64,000 bases of DNA from assembly GCF_032854445.1 (NCBI RefSeq), contig NC_088302.1:8055338-8119337 (forward strand). Reading direction: 5' to 3'. Of this stretch, positions 13,564-25,345 are shown one piece after another; position 1 is the stretch's first letter; the number at the start of each line of letters is the position of its first letter. Source of the stretch: Liolophura sinensis. Lineage: Eukaryota > Mollusca > Polyplacophora > Chitonida > Chitonidae. The position numbers and the translations under genes are program-made. The notes below the pieces were generated by a model. The model was not told where the DNA came from and did not search any database. It saw only the letters and a list, made by a program, of their open reading frames with translations.

Positions 13564-13672
13564 GGCCTACAAACAGCCTAAACAGATCAGTTGACAACTC
13601 AGCAGTACTTCATACTGATCAATTTGACAAAGTTGCATCGATTTTTAAGGAAACAGGAAAGCTGGTAGAATG

Positions 13673-14035
13673 AATGAAAGAATGCTTGGGGTTTAACATT
13701 GTACTTAAGAATGTTTCAGTCATATAACGATGAGGAGTCATTAGGTGTGTGTGTACCTATATCTTGTGGCTAGTCCATGCTGCCAATGTGCTGTTTCCAC
13801 TGAAGTATCATATCGAAGGCACCAGACATGACACTCCACCCAGTCACATATTATATGGACATCAGGCCAACCAGTCTTGTTTGTTTGCTCTAACCTATCA
13901 GTGCTGATCGCCAAGCAAGGCAGCAACAAGTACCACTTTTCAAGTCTTTGGTATGACCCGCCCCGGGTTTGATCACGCGTCTCCCGACTTCAAGGCATAC
14001 CGTCTAAACACCAGGCCAGAGGAGCGGTCAAAAGC
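13673..14035 (-). mobile_element. SINE-like repeat, family B tail
   Basis: On the minus strand this ends with the same 3' tail as the family B SINEs at 26295-26642 and 60350-60700 (GCTTGGGGTTTAACATTGTA on the plus strand). Its body differs: a Pol III-like block near 13960-13985 contains a box B-like GATCAAACCC. A related body fragment occurs at 30890-31000. Confidence 0.55.
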
Positions 14036-14039
14036 CGGT

Positions 14040-16757
14040 ATACTTTTCCTTTAAAAATAAGTTCTAAGTTCTATCATTCTCAGAGCTTCTCAAGCGGGAA
14101 ATCTGTAATGTTGTGCCTTGTACTTATTATGTTGTACAGTTTTACTTCTTACACGGACTTTTTGTGTAGAGCAATCAGCAATACAAAGCACATACCCAGA
14201 AAGATGAAAAGGACTTTAGATCATGTACTTATCAATGTTATAATCTAATAGCAAAGAGCAAACATACAGTAAAGCTGTTGTATATTTATTTTCACCTAAC
14301 AGTTTATGTTGTTGTTTTCATAGATAATTTGCTAACTAGAGTTAGGCTGAGACAGTAAACACAAAACAAAGCCCCAGGTGCAGTTGCGCACCTATCACAG
14401 CCCCAGTTAGATAAAGCCCACTGGATCGGCTGGTCTCTAGCCCAGAAGTGAGTCATGTCCAATACTTGAGCAGTGGAAAAATAGAGAGGCCTGCAGTGAA
14501 CACACCTTTCCTGCGTCAACCATACCCGCTATGCAGTTTCTACAGAATGACAAATTGATTTTTTTCCCATGTGTTATATCTGTGGTTTACCTGGGTAAAG
14601 CATCTTGTCTGGCAAACAAACCAAATCAGGGCTAAAAACAAAAAACTCATAAAAGTTTAGAAAAAAATTCTGCCAGGGTTCTTAAAGAGGCATGCAAAGT
14701 ATGTCTCCAGTTCTATTTTGGATCACATGTTTGCGGATTTCCACAGTTCTACACGAAAAAAATAAATCAGATAAAATATTCAAAATTCACCATGGCCTTT
14801 ACCAATGCCTCTTGTGACTACATAATATACAATATTTGACGGTCGTAGTTTACTATCTGGCCAACATCTCTCAATTTTTCTGTTCTTTTTTTAGACCTTT
14901 TTATTATATACTGCAAAAGGGCAAGAATGGAGAAGCAAACAATGATGTAACTCTATGACGTAACTGTTTAACTGAGCATGAGTTTTCAATTAGGGGAGTA
15001 TTGATGAGGAGCTTTGTGGAGGATGAACAACTGTTACCACTTCATGCTTGAACTGAAAGCCAAGTGTGTGGCCAGCGAGCTAGCCAGGTATAAAGTGGCT
15101 GTGTAATAGGACATATATCACAAGTCCGCTGCAGACATAATACACACACAAACCCGCATCAAATGTAAAGACATGCAGACAGGGCAAGAGACAGCCTTCT
15201 TACTCCCCCCCACTCCCTCCCCCCAGACGTCCCACTTACCCAGACTGCAGGCTTAAACCACTTAATTCCCCACTACATTTTAACGTGGTGAAATAAGTTG
15301 GCAGAAAGCTATCAACTGGACACAAAAGACGAGTGTATGGCCTAAATCCTCAAAGCAGCACGTCGCCTGATTTGTAATATTTCACAATATATATAAGCAA
15401 TGTCTGAAATATTGTCCTCAAGCAGTGAGTCTTTTCAGATTCACACGTCCATTGCAGTCTGACCTGTCAATCACCTCTGTATCAACGACCAGGTGATTCC
15501 CTGGGGCAATCCTCGGCAATTACGCCGATCATAATGATCGCTCGAGCGGTTAAATTCTACACCATCTTCTCCATACATCACACCATCTGTTCAGGCTCGT
15601 AACCCATGCTCTTTTTCTTCTCCGTGATCAGATTATGTATGAATTTGATCTTCTACACGGTGGTCAGGAATCTACTTGGTTTAAATTCCTATCACGTATT
15701 CATACTAATGCAGCTCAAATTTTCATTTGGGAAGGTGGGGGGGGGGGGGAGAGGTGTGGTTGAAAGAATTCATTAGGACTATTTAGTCCTCAAACTCTTT
15801 GGGGATGGGAGGGAGGGGGGACCATGCTCCCTAAAAAGAATTCATTAGGAGTATATAGCCCTGAACCTCTTCTGGGATTAGGAGGGGGTGGGGGTGGACA
15901 TGCAACTTTAAAAGAATCCATTTTTACTACATAGCCTCAACCTCTTTGGGGATGGTGGAGGGGGGGGGGCCTCAACCTCAGGAATGCCTGAGGGTGTGGG
16001 GGTAGAAATGATATAAATCTGGTAATCCTTGGAACAGCTGATCATCAGATTAACTTATGGGGTAACAGAATTATTACACCACATACAGCCTTTATAACTA
16101 GGCCAGGGGTTGTGTATACATCATAAATAAATTTACACCTGGTAATCAGCGCACTGTGCACTGCATCGATGGAGGATAATTTCCAGCACATAACTTTAGC
16201 CTTAAACACTGCAAACACACACTTCACAGTGACAAGCTGTGTAATAACACTTTTCTATCCAAATTTGAATGTGTTCAATTGTTAAAGACAATGCATATGT
16301 GAAAGTACAAGTAAAGTAAAATGAAGGTTAAAATGCATCTGATAAATACATTATCATAAGACTGCTATTGGTCTTTCTCTTCTACAATCTATTTTCTTCT
16401 ATTCAAATCTGACCAGAGCATTCATGGTAGGCACTCTCCCCATGAACAACACTATTTACAAGTTTGTCATCATGCTGACTTACTGTCCACACACCCCACT
16501 CTACCCGATTTCCCTCAAGGAATGTGGTTAAACACATCCATTTTAATAACTAGTAAGCAAAATACTGATGTTCAACTTAATACAGTGCTAAAATAATGGA
16601 TGAGCTGGCTCAAAAAAAAAAAAAAAAAAAAAATGCTAAACCACTGACAACTCCAGGGGGAGGGGGGCATCTAAAAGGAAACCAGTTTACACGAATTAAG
16701 TCTTCATGAAGCCAGTGTAATTGTTGTACGGAAGAAAACACGTGTTGACAATCTTAC
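14040..16757. other. No recognisable gene; G-tracts
   Basis: If the STARD5-like gene continues leftward this is its first intron. Runs of G occur at about 15738-15750 and 15959-15969, each next to a loosely repeated AATTCATTAGGA phrase (15768, 15838). A poly-A run lies at 16612-16633. No exon found. Confidence 0.45.
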
Positions 16758-16850
16758 ATGCTTCTTCGCCGTTTTCCATTCATCCGAGTTCTCAGCGCGG
16801 TAGCTTGTCATTTTCTCCACCGTCTTTGCCGCTTCATTTTGGTAATCCAT
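16758..16850 (-). CDS. STARD5-like lipid-transfer protein, first coding exon (partial)
   Basis: Reading from the ATG at 16850, 31 codons give a protein starting MDYQNEAAKTVEKM and containing EWKTAKK, followed directly by a donor (CAT then GTAAGAT). This resembles the N-terminus of STARD5, a small cytosolic START-domain protein that binds cholesterol or bile-acid-type lipids; in human STARD5 too the first exon ends just after the GWKICREG segment, before the VSWRPS strand. Here the exon also ends in phase 0 after the matching EWKTAKK. The remaining START domain was not found in the 16.7 kb to the left, so it lies beyond the window or is too diverged for my eye. The head-to-head HAX1 start is 379 bp away. 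The identification rests on one short exon. Confidence 0.5.
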
Positions 16851-17228
16851 GGCTGTCACTTGTCAAAGTTTGTCAACGGTCGCCTTTAAGACGAACAAAG
16901 TTTTGAATGCAGACAGGCAGAAAGTCAAGCAGAGAGCTCAATGTGTTGTGCTTGTCAGCCCAGTACCTCTAGCAGCACTGTCTGCTAGACCGTCAATGAG
17001 AATAAAAGCCATGTGACAGATTTGACCTCGTGAACCCTGAACCCCATGTCGTGCGCACTCTGACATCTGACCTTAAATAAGCCCCGCCCCGTTGTTGTTG
17101 ATGTCAAAGATGGAAACCGGCTTACGCAACCGCCTGTTGGTGAAACGGAGTTAAGAAGGCCTTGTTTTACCTTCCCGTCATTTTGAAGGGCGAAGAAAGA
17201 CATAGAGGTGAAAATTTACTCCGCCGAC
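16851..17228. promoter_or_regulatory. Shared intergenic promoter of STARD5-like gene and HAX1
   Basis: A 378-bp gap between two divergent start codons. It is more GC- and CpG-rich than the flanks and holds a GC-box-like GCCCCGCCCC near 17081-17090. No TATA box is evident. Bidirectional activity is inferred from geometry only. Confidence 0.5.
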
Positions 17229-20200
17229 ATGAGTCTAAACGATATATTTCGATCTTTCTTTGGCATACGACCGCGGGAGGATATTTCTGCAAGACCGTAA
17301 GTGAACACATTGAGTATGGTTCAGTTTTCGTTACCAAATGTACTGTTTTATTTATTTGATTGGCGTTTTACATCGTACTCATTTTATTCACATATGACGA
17401 TGACGAGGTGTATGGTGGAGGAAAGCTAGCTGGGGGCCGATGAATGTCAGAATATCAAATATGGAGGTAGATTTAGTGAATCTAGTCCATCCTGATTGAC
17501 ATTCATCGTAACATTGATTCTCAGTGAGACTCCGTGTTACGATGAATGTGAGAATTTTGAAAAAAGCACACTGTGTCCATCTCGATGGACTAGGTGAACC
17601 CATTGTTGGCTTGTCAAATGGGAACCTCTACATTAAACACACCATTCCTATGGTTATGTATGCCTTCTAAATTCCATTTTTGAAATTTAAAATTGGCGTC
17701 CAGAAAATAGACACACTAGATCTGATTATAACAGATCTGGGCTAAAATTGTTGCTTGGTAGAACTTTACTCCAGCCCACAAGTAACGTATCATCACAGTA
17801 GAAGTTCACCTGTATGTTCAGTGTATGAGCTCTCTCATATCGTTTTCTGTGTATATTTTTCAGGGACGTCTTACCATTTGATGACGATGATCAGGAAAAT
17901 GAAGGTGGTTTTGGAAATATGGATGATATCTTCAGACATTTTCAAGGAGACATGATGCAACAAATGGAAGAAATCCATAGGCAAATGGAGGATATGTTCA
18001 ACAACTTAGGAGTGACAGAGTTTTCATCTTTGAGTAAATATTAATACAAGTGTTGGACTAGATACCTATCTAGTCATGGTATCATTGAAAACATGTCGTG
18101 AAAGAGCACTCTAATCCATGTCTGTTCACAAATTTTGGTCCATCTTTCAAACTTGTCCATCAGCTTGATAACAACGCCTTTGTATTGCTGAACTAGTCAC
18201 ATTCAGTGACAGGCTATCATGTTTATTAACTGTCTGTCACCTGGGCCTGTTTCACAAAACGTGTGCAAGGCTGCGAGCACGCAACTTCAATGGCAACCAG
18301 TACTGTAGGTATTACGTCATTAAAAGTAGCTATGTGCATGCAGCACTGTGTGCGCTTTGTGAGACATGCCCTAGGTGTACATCTTCCAATCCATTTCACA
18401 GTGATTTACAACATGAATGAAGAACGTAATCAACAAAATGTGTGACAGCAACTTTGGACTGACCATAAAATTAGCCAGTTATGATCGTTGAGCGATACCT
18501 TTCAGTTTGGCAAATCCCCCTGACCCAAATTCTGACACTTACAGTACTGCATAATTGTACATGAAACTAATAGTGATGTTCACAGTACATATATGTGATG
18601 AATTAATGATTGAGGCTTAACATCTCAGTATATGATGACACTGTACACATTGTTTTTTTAAATTCTATGATCCTATGCTGGATTTTCGGCTTAAATTTAA
18701 TTTCCTATACTGCGTCTTGTCTAAAGTTTCACAAGCACATAAAGGAACTAAAATGCTACTTTTGATTTCAACACTACGTTTTTCTGAAAAAAGAATTAAT
18801 CAGACTTAAACAAAAATCTCTTAAGTGGCCCAATAAGATGGATGTATCAGTCAGAATCAAGCAAAATGTGTCTCTTGACAAGTTCTGCACTTTAGGTGAA
18901 AATATTGTCAGTAAATTACTAACAGATAGGTTTTACCGGAAAATCATTTACTGTTTAAGGCATCTTGGAAACCAGCTACTTTCACCTGTACTTCATACAG
19001 CTTATTGGGCAAAGTTAGTCTGAAAACCCCATGCTGTATGAACTTTTGTAAGGCAATACAAGACCTAGCTCTAGAAAATTTGTTTGTTTGAAACAAATGC
19101 CTTGACTACCCTTATTTCTGTCACCCATTATGGTAAATCTGTTACCGTAATTCTTCTAATTTTTGAGATAGATATTAGTAGTGTTTAAAGTAGAATATGA
19201 CATTTCTTTACCAGCCTTTTGGAAAAGTAAAGATATGAGTATGGTGTTCATTAGATGGTCTAACCATGTGAGAAAAAAGAAAATCAATATTCCTGCTACA
19301 ATTACACATATATGTATATAGGCTAAAAGGAGCAGACCAGGTGTCCCAAAAATTAGAAGAAACAGGCTACATGTATATCGCTGTATATACAGGAAATGGT
19401 TAAATTATCGCTAATGACAGAAAAGATAAATTCCTACCCCAGCACATTGGTGTTCCTGTCCACAGCCCCAGGGCCAGAGAACAGCCTCAGTCCACCTGAT
19501 GGAGGAGACCTAAGGGACAAGATGTTAAAGGCAAACCCTGACAACCCCAGTAAGGAGGAGTCTGGGCATACCAGAGAGCCTCTCCAGCCGTTTCCAGGTT
19601 CCTCTGTAGTAAGTGACGAGAAATTGTATTGTTGTTATCATGGAATAAATTGTTATTTGAGCTATACCTAACGGTAATTCTTCCAATGTTTAAGATGGTT
19701 GTCAGCTTAGAAAGTGGAAGAAAACTACCAAGTAGTGCACAAACTACTTTTTTACAAAGATGATCTTACAAAGAAATCTTGCTTAGTGGCATGAGAAGCA
19801 CACCTTCCTAGGACATCTTTGTGCGCAGTTTTATCTTGTTCATTTGTGGCTTGACAGTTTCAAAACAGATGAAGACGTCCAAAAGAAAATGGTTACTAAT
19901 TAATGTTTTAACTTTATTCTGTGATTCCAGGGAATACCGCCATAGTTTTTAGTTTCACACTTTCAAGCAAAAAAATAGACTTTAAATTTATCCAAATAAA
20001 GAAATGCTGATTGGTTAATGGGAACTGGGTCAGACATTGTGCATTTGCTATTGCCTCGATTACATGGTAGGATTAATTTGAACATGCCCTAAAGCATTTG
20101 ATTCTTGGATTTGTTTTAAATAGTTTGAGGGAATGTTTCGTCTGCCAAACTGGAATCCTGTGAAATCACATGAGAAAAAAGACCAAGGTACTGTTTTCAA

Positions 20201-22372
20201 TGTGCATCAATTCCTCAACTTTAGCTGTCCCGACCCTGTCTCCGTAGAAAGTGTCACTCCTCTCTCATGAGATGACCTCTAATGAGTGTTCTGTGTGGAA
20301 ATCCCTGGATCTTTATACCTGACAAAGAAAGTGAAACTAAACCAGTGGCAACCTAATGTCAGTGACACTTGATTCTTTTTTTCCCGTCAAAATAGGAAAA
20401 TAGACGAAGAATTTTCATTTATCATTATCATTATTACTCACCATCTTTTATGATAGTCTGACCATTTGTGAAAATGTGTGGCAAAAGAGACCAAATAATG
20501 TAGGGATAATGCAAAAGAAACCAAATAATGCAGGAGCGGGTTATGTAGAAAGACAAGCTTTCATTCTTGAAAGGTTTTATGCCAATAGACGTGCATTTTT
20601 CAAAGTTCTGTTTGTCTTTAAAGATTGCTGAACACAGCCCAGCTTCAAACTGTCGGAATGAAAGTGTCTTCGAGCTCTTGTGTTATGAAATCAAACTCGC
20701 TGCTGTTTGCTTGTTAATGTTGGAGATTTTATGGGATAAATATTCACTTCACACTTCACAGATCTGGATAACGAAGTGAGTGCGGGAGACTTGTCTAAGC
20801 TGTTTGAAACTTTGGGGTCAGAGGTCGTCCCACGTCAGCCTCCCTGTGACAGGCCAAGGGTGAGGTCAGGCTTCCACAGTGTTTCTGTGCAGAAGATACA
20901 TAAGCCTGATGGGGTATGTCCGATGATGATTTTCCCCTTCTAAACTACACGTCTATACAGACATGAAGATAAAGATATAACTGAAACTGCATGTCAGATG
21001 TTTTGGGTCCTTGTCTAAAACTAACACTGTGTCATGTGAGAAAACATGAGTTTATCACACAATGGTACCAAAGAGGTCAGCTAGAATTTCAAAATTTTGT
21101 TCAAATGTTCATGTCAAAGTCAACTTACAACTGGTAATGGGTTTACATTTTCACACTTGCTCAACTGTACATTTTACCTCTGACGTAGTGCATTCTCTAG
21201 AGGAGGGGGTGTGAGAGCTGGGAATTTATCTACACTGCTAACAATGTCACCCTACTCGAGCTCAACCTTCTATATTTTTGTGCCAGTGTACAGCATTACT
21301 CTGTTGTACACGTACATGGTTGTGTTGTCATAATGAGATTATGTTCTGATGTTCACTCAGACAATAGAAGAAAGACGAGTGTCACGGGACTCTGCAGGAA
21401 ATGAAGAAACCACAGTGACCCGATCCCTTGGTGACAAGTCCCACACTATCATTACGAGGAAGAACTCGGCTGGAGAGGAGGAAGTGGTTCAAAATTTCAC
21501 AAATCTTGATGAAGGTTTGTCACGTAAAATATGAATCATGCACTGTAAATGATCTGTTTTTTTTTTCCATAGTGGGCCTGATGTCATGGGATTTCGATAT
21601 GTTAAAAGGAAAAACAAACATGTAGTTAAAAGAAGTACATGTAGTAATAGTCAGGTTTACCACAGATATTTGAAAACAAGAATTCATGATATGTTAAGAC
21701 TTAATCTGACAAAATTTAATGATTTCTACAGAATAGAAAGAATGAATGATCATGACTGAACACCACGTTGCCAAATATTTCAGTAATATGGTGGGGAAAA
21801 AACAAAACGACAAATTCTGAAAATCAATGTTACATAAATCCATTATAATTAAAATGATCCAGCTCAGATGTTTCACCATAATATTGGAATAAAAAAAAAA
21901 GAATTAAAACATCGAATCCTCTGATAATCATTCCTGTGATGAGTATGTCATAACACTAGCGTTAGTATCTACATGTGTACGTGGAGATAAAAAGAAACTC
22001 CGGCTGTATGTGGGAAGGGTTCCATCAACCTGCAAATGGTCATGGGTTCCCCTGAGTTTCCTCCCAACATAATGCTGGCCGCCATTGTACGAGTGAAATA
22101 TTCTTGAGTAAAACGTAAAACACCAATCAAACAAACAAAAAAATAAAAATTCATAGCTATGTGCAAAATTTTAAAAACTTCACAATTTTGTTATAATTCC
22201 TGACTGGTATGTTTATTTTCTGTTCTTTGCAGACAAACTTCCCCAGTTTGACAAGTTATGGGGACCAGATCAGGGCAGCCTTCCACTGATTAACCCACCT
22301 TCAGACAAACTCTCAGATTTCTCTCTCTTCAAAAAGTTTTTTGGCTTTGATAAACCAGACTCCTCCAGGTGA
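17229..22372 (+). CDS. HAX1: HAX1, HCLS1-associated protein X-1
   Basis: Seven coding exons: 17229-17296, 17864-18033, 19466-19608, 20124-20187, 20762-20913, 21361-21514, 22233-22372 (TGA at the end). All introns are GT-AG and the phases agree, giving about 296 residues (human 279). The start MSLNDIFRSFFG matches human MSLFDLFRGFFG. An acidic stretch (FDDDDQENEGG) follows, as in the human acid box. The most conserved part is HKPDGTIEERR through GNEETTVTR (exons 5-6), matching human ITKPDGIVEERR and ETTVTR. The C-terminus (FSLFKKFFGF) resembles the human hydrophobic end. In vertebrates HAX1 is a largely disordered, mainly mitochondrial anti-apoptotic protein that works with CLPB. Exon 4 (20124-20187) has no clear human counterpart and is the least certain. 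Confidence 0.9.
17343..17405 (-). mobile_element. SINE fragment, family A (3' end)
   Basis: In HAX1 intron 1. Plus strand reads TTTATTTGATTGGCGTTTTA then a CGTACTC block, the reverse of the common tail ending GAGTACGGCGTAAAACACCA plus an AAAT-rich end. 5'-truncated. Confidence 0.65.
18243..18371. mobile_element. MITE, family F (GGGCC-TTTCACAAA ends)
   Basis: Starts GGGCCTGTTTCACAAAACG and ends with the inverted form CGCTTTGTGAGACATGCCC. About 129 bp, non-coding, in HAX1 intron 2. Related copies at 24449-24583 and 48212-48328. Confidence 0.7.
18720..18885 (+). repeat. Dispersed repeat E in HAX1 intron 2
   Basis: Collinear with 45650-45800 in RPL4 intron 4: both hold CACATAA followed by AAGG, then CTTTTGAT, then AGTGG...GGATG, TCAGAATCAAGCAAA. 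Here it is single copy; in RPL4 its last part is tandemly repeated. Confidence 0.6.
19147..19373. mobile_element. MITE, TIR family C (best copy)
   Basis: Left end TTCTTCTAATTTTTGAGA; right end, read inward, TTCTTCTAATTTTTGGGA. About 227 bp in HAX1 intron 2, just before exon 3, no coding capacity. Confidence 0.75.
21990..22147 (+). mobile_element. SINE, family A, 5'-truncated
   Basis: In HAX1 intron 6. Contains CATAATGCTGGCCGCCAT, GTGAAATATTCTTGAGTA, AAACACCAATCAAACAAAC and an A-rich end. Confidence 0.7.
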
Positions 22373-22699
22373 AGAAGCTGTGACAAAATGCTATAATTAA
22401 TTTAAATATAGGAAATGGGACATGAAAAGGATGGAAGGAGAAAATCTATTTATTTGACTCAAGTGTTATTCCTAGGATAATTATTTCACTTTGAATATCA
22501 AGTTATCAATAGCTTTATGGCTGGTTATTTTTGTGTACATATGTTTGCATGTATGATAGATGTGTGAAGCCAGATATATATCATTGAGTAACGGATACAT
22601 TTGTTTGATGAAAACGTGTTAAGACAAAGTTTATCAATTGTAAATACTTGTATCTAAGATTTTTCATAGGAAGAACTACTGTAAAGGACATTCAGTGCA

Positions 22700-22705
22700 A
22701 ATAAA
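22700..22705 (+). other. Candidate HAX1 poly(A) signal
   Basis: AATAAA about 330 bases after the HAX1 stop codon, the first canonical hexamer I see in the 3' flank. Confidence 0.5.
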
Positions 22706-23593
22706 ACGGTAATTGTACAAGACAGATTACTGTTTACTTTTTGCTTTTACGATCTGCAGATTGTATATAGACAGTGGAGTCTGAGCCAATGTAACAAGCA
22801 GCAGCTTACCAATGTATACGTCCGCCATTTTGGATCTTTGAATTGCATTCTATTTATACTTCAAAGAGATCTGTTATGTACAGAGTAGTCAAAAAAGATG
22901 ACAACGAAGTCATCTTGATATTTGATTCCCAATCTTCATGTAATTGCAATTTCTTCATTTTTTTGAGATAATTTTATTCTAACAAGATATTTTAACACCT
23001 TTTGAACCCCATAACCTTCACTTGTGCAATTTTATGTATGACTGGCTCCAGAGTTTTTGTCGATGTAGAATCCCGTTTCACTACTTCACCACACCCACAG
23101 CAATTTTAAGGCCTTTTGTATCGTATTCCGATGTCCTGTCGTGACCAGCGTAAGACAAGTTTTAAATTCCAATGCATCTAAACCAGAAATCAGTGCGCAA
23201 GGATATCCCTGTTGTGAGAAGTCACAGTTGAACCAAACTAGCACTGCATACATCCACTCCACTGTAGTCGGTTAACTATAGTAAGTTGATACATCGTTTT
23301 GGTTAGCATACGTGTGGCTAGCCAGGCTTGAAATTTCTAGGTTTTCTCCACACTTTTTTCGAGTGTATTGGCAAACAATGCGATTTCATTTTTGACTGAT
23401 AACTGCTAGCTAATCCATTTCTGTTGCTCTTTTCTGTTCAATGCATTTATGTATCTGTCATAGCCTTCCATGTCTTACTAATTATAAGAGATGAATTGAT
23501 TGCAGTTCATGACGTCATTTAAGTTTGCAACTGCGTAGATCCATACATGTATGGAACTGGATGTACTGGATGTACTGAAACTGATCTAAGGCC

Positions 23594-23630
<37 letters not shown>

Positions 23631-24116
23631 AATCTCCCATCACCCGATTTTTCAGCCCATCCAGATCTTTTTTTTTCACTTTTTCATTCAGTTTTGTGAC
23701 AAGAAAAGCATAAAAACCACATTTTTGCTGTGAAAAATCACTAAATATCACTCAGTTACAACATCAAAGTCATTTGGCTCTGGACATTAGTTGTGATATA
23801 CATGAGGATTCTGGATTTTATAGTTCTGACTTGACACAGTCATATCTCTGTTTCATTCCTGAGCAAAAACTACGAACCTCTCAACAACAACAGAATACTG
23901 CCCAAACAAATCATAAATTTGATACTGCAAGGAGTAAAGCTAAATAGCCAAGGCAACAGTCTCTTATCTCTGTCAGCTTTTCCACCTCGGCCAATCAGCT
24001 GCAGCGAGAACTAAACTTTTGGCTGAATGACCCATGACCTCCCGGGCATGCTGTTCTCTCCAATACTAAAAGTTAACACACCTGATGGTTTTTCTTGACC
24101 CATTAACTCCATAAGT
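22706..24116. other. Intergenic, no gene seen
   Basis: Between the convergent 3' ends of HAX1 and TUBGCP4. Contains a run of about 28 A (23600-23627) and a CGCCATTTTGGAT phrase near 22828. No exon found. Confidence 0.5.
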
Positions 24117-24240
24117 TATTTATTTATTTAGATGGAGTTTTATGCCACACTCAAGAATATTTCACTTAATATACAGCGGCAACAACCAGGCTGAACCATG
24201 ACAATCTGCAGGTTGCTGGCAGACCTTTCTACATAAAACT
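24117..24240 (-). mobile_element. SINE fragment, family A
   Basis: Reverse-oriented tail (TTATTTATTTATTTAGATGG, ACTCAAGAATATTTCACTT) followed by the internal block CATGACAATCTGCAGGTTGC. 5'-truncated. Confidence 0.65.
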
Positions 24241-24448
24241 ACCAACATATAAAGGGACAACAGAACAAATGTGATTTTTGCTATGTATAAAATTTTACTT
24301 CAAATAAATATAATGCATTCATTTTCACATTATACACACACATTCAAAAAGAGTAGCACGAAATATGCTAATTCATCACGTTCAATTTGATTTCACCTTT
24401 GTGGTGGAGGTCAGGTTAATGGGTGCGCACTTTTTCAGCCCTACACTA

Positions 24449-24583
24449 GAGCCCAGTTTTACAAAGCAGCATACGTTTTTTTTTTTTGTACATTTGTCGT
24501 ATGATATTTTATACATCACTATTACCATGGTCCTATGCGTGGGATTATTGTACATGTACGACATCTTTGTGAAATATGGCCCA
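24449..24583. mobile_element. MITE, family F
   Basis: Starts GAGCCCAGTTTTACAAAGC and ends CTTTGTGAAATATGGCCC (inverted). Interior shares ATGATATTTTATAC with the copy at 48212-48328. Confidence 0.65.
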
Positions 24584-25345
24584 CACAGGAACAGCTGGAC
24601 AGACTTAACAATTCATTTATTTGACTGGATATGAATATCATGCTAAAGAAGGTTCCAGTAGAGTGACATTGGTGTGCTTAGGGGCGGGGGAAACAAAGAC
24701 TGCCCACAGTAAACCACTACCCATTCTTCAAAAAACTGACCAGACCTTAGGTTTGGGACGAGACAATGGAGTAAACTTACTGGTGCCGACCTGAGAAACC
24801 GCACACGCAGGCGTCCATTAAGGGCAGATAACCACAATAAATTGATGGGAGGAGTTGTCTACCTTGTTGGCCTTGCCCAACATTGACACATTGATGGTCT
24901 TAGAGTACAAGCTGTCTTGCAGGTAGGTCAAACGTCATTTCATATCCTGAATGCACAAGGCCCAAAGGAAGACCCAAAGCCTCGTGATATTTCATTTCAC
25001 TCTACACATTGATGAGATACATATCCAACCTATGTGCAGGTCACACACACACAGATGAGAACATTTCTCAATGCATCACAGATTCATCCAAACTGCAAAG
25101 AAGTAAAATGAGAAAAAATACAGCATTAAAAATTTGTTCTTATTAATAGACAATCTATTCTATTGTCTGCAATAAACACTAAAATTAAATTACATTAGTG
25201 TTATTATAAAAAAAAATTAAATAAATAAAATTAAAAAATAATTCCTACATTAAATAAGCAAAACTTCACAATAGCTGGGACATCCCATGCATGGTGTTTT
25301 GTGCCGCCTTGGACTCAGGGCTAATCGTTAAGTGAATGGCACATG

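Noticed and set aside
14304-14519. 71-codon minus-strand frame near the STARD5-like exon
   Set aside because: Does not resemble a START domain and has no splice support in the right phase.
1-16757. Remaining STARD5 exons
   Set aside because: I looked for the conserved VSWKPS, WD(E/K), RDFVD and YPCG segments on the minus strand and found none that I could support.
24643-24837. Minus-strand frame starting MWLSALNGRLRVRF
   Set aside because: Looks like translated repeat or non-coding sequence; no splice sites and no family.
24870-24945. Exon-like minus-strand frame (LYSKTINVSMLGKANK) ending at AAG/GTAGAC
   Set aside because: Downstream of TUBGCP4 and not matching the expected C-terminus; no family recognised and no clear acceptor. 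Might be 3' UTR.
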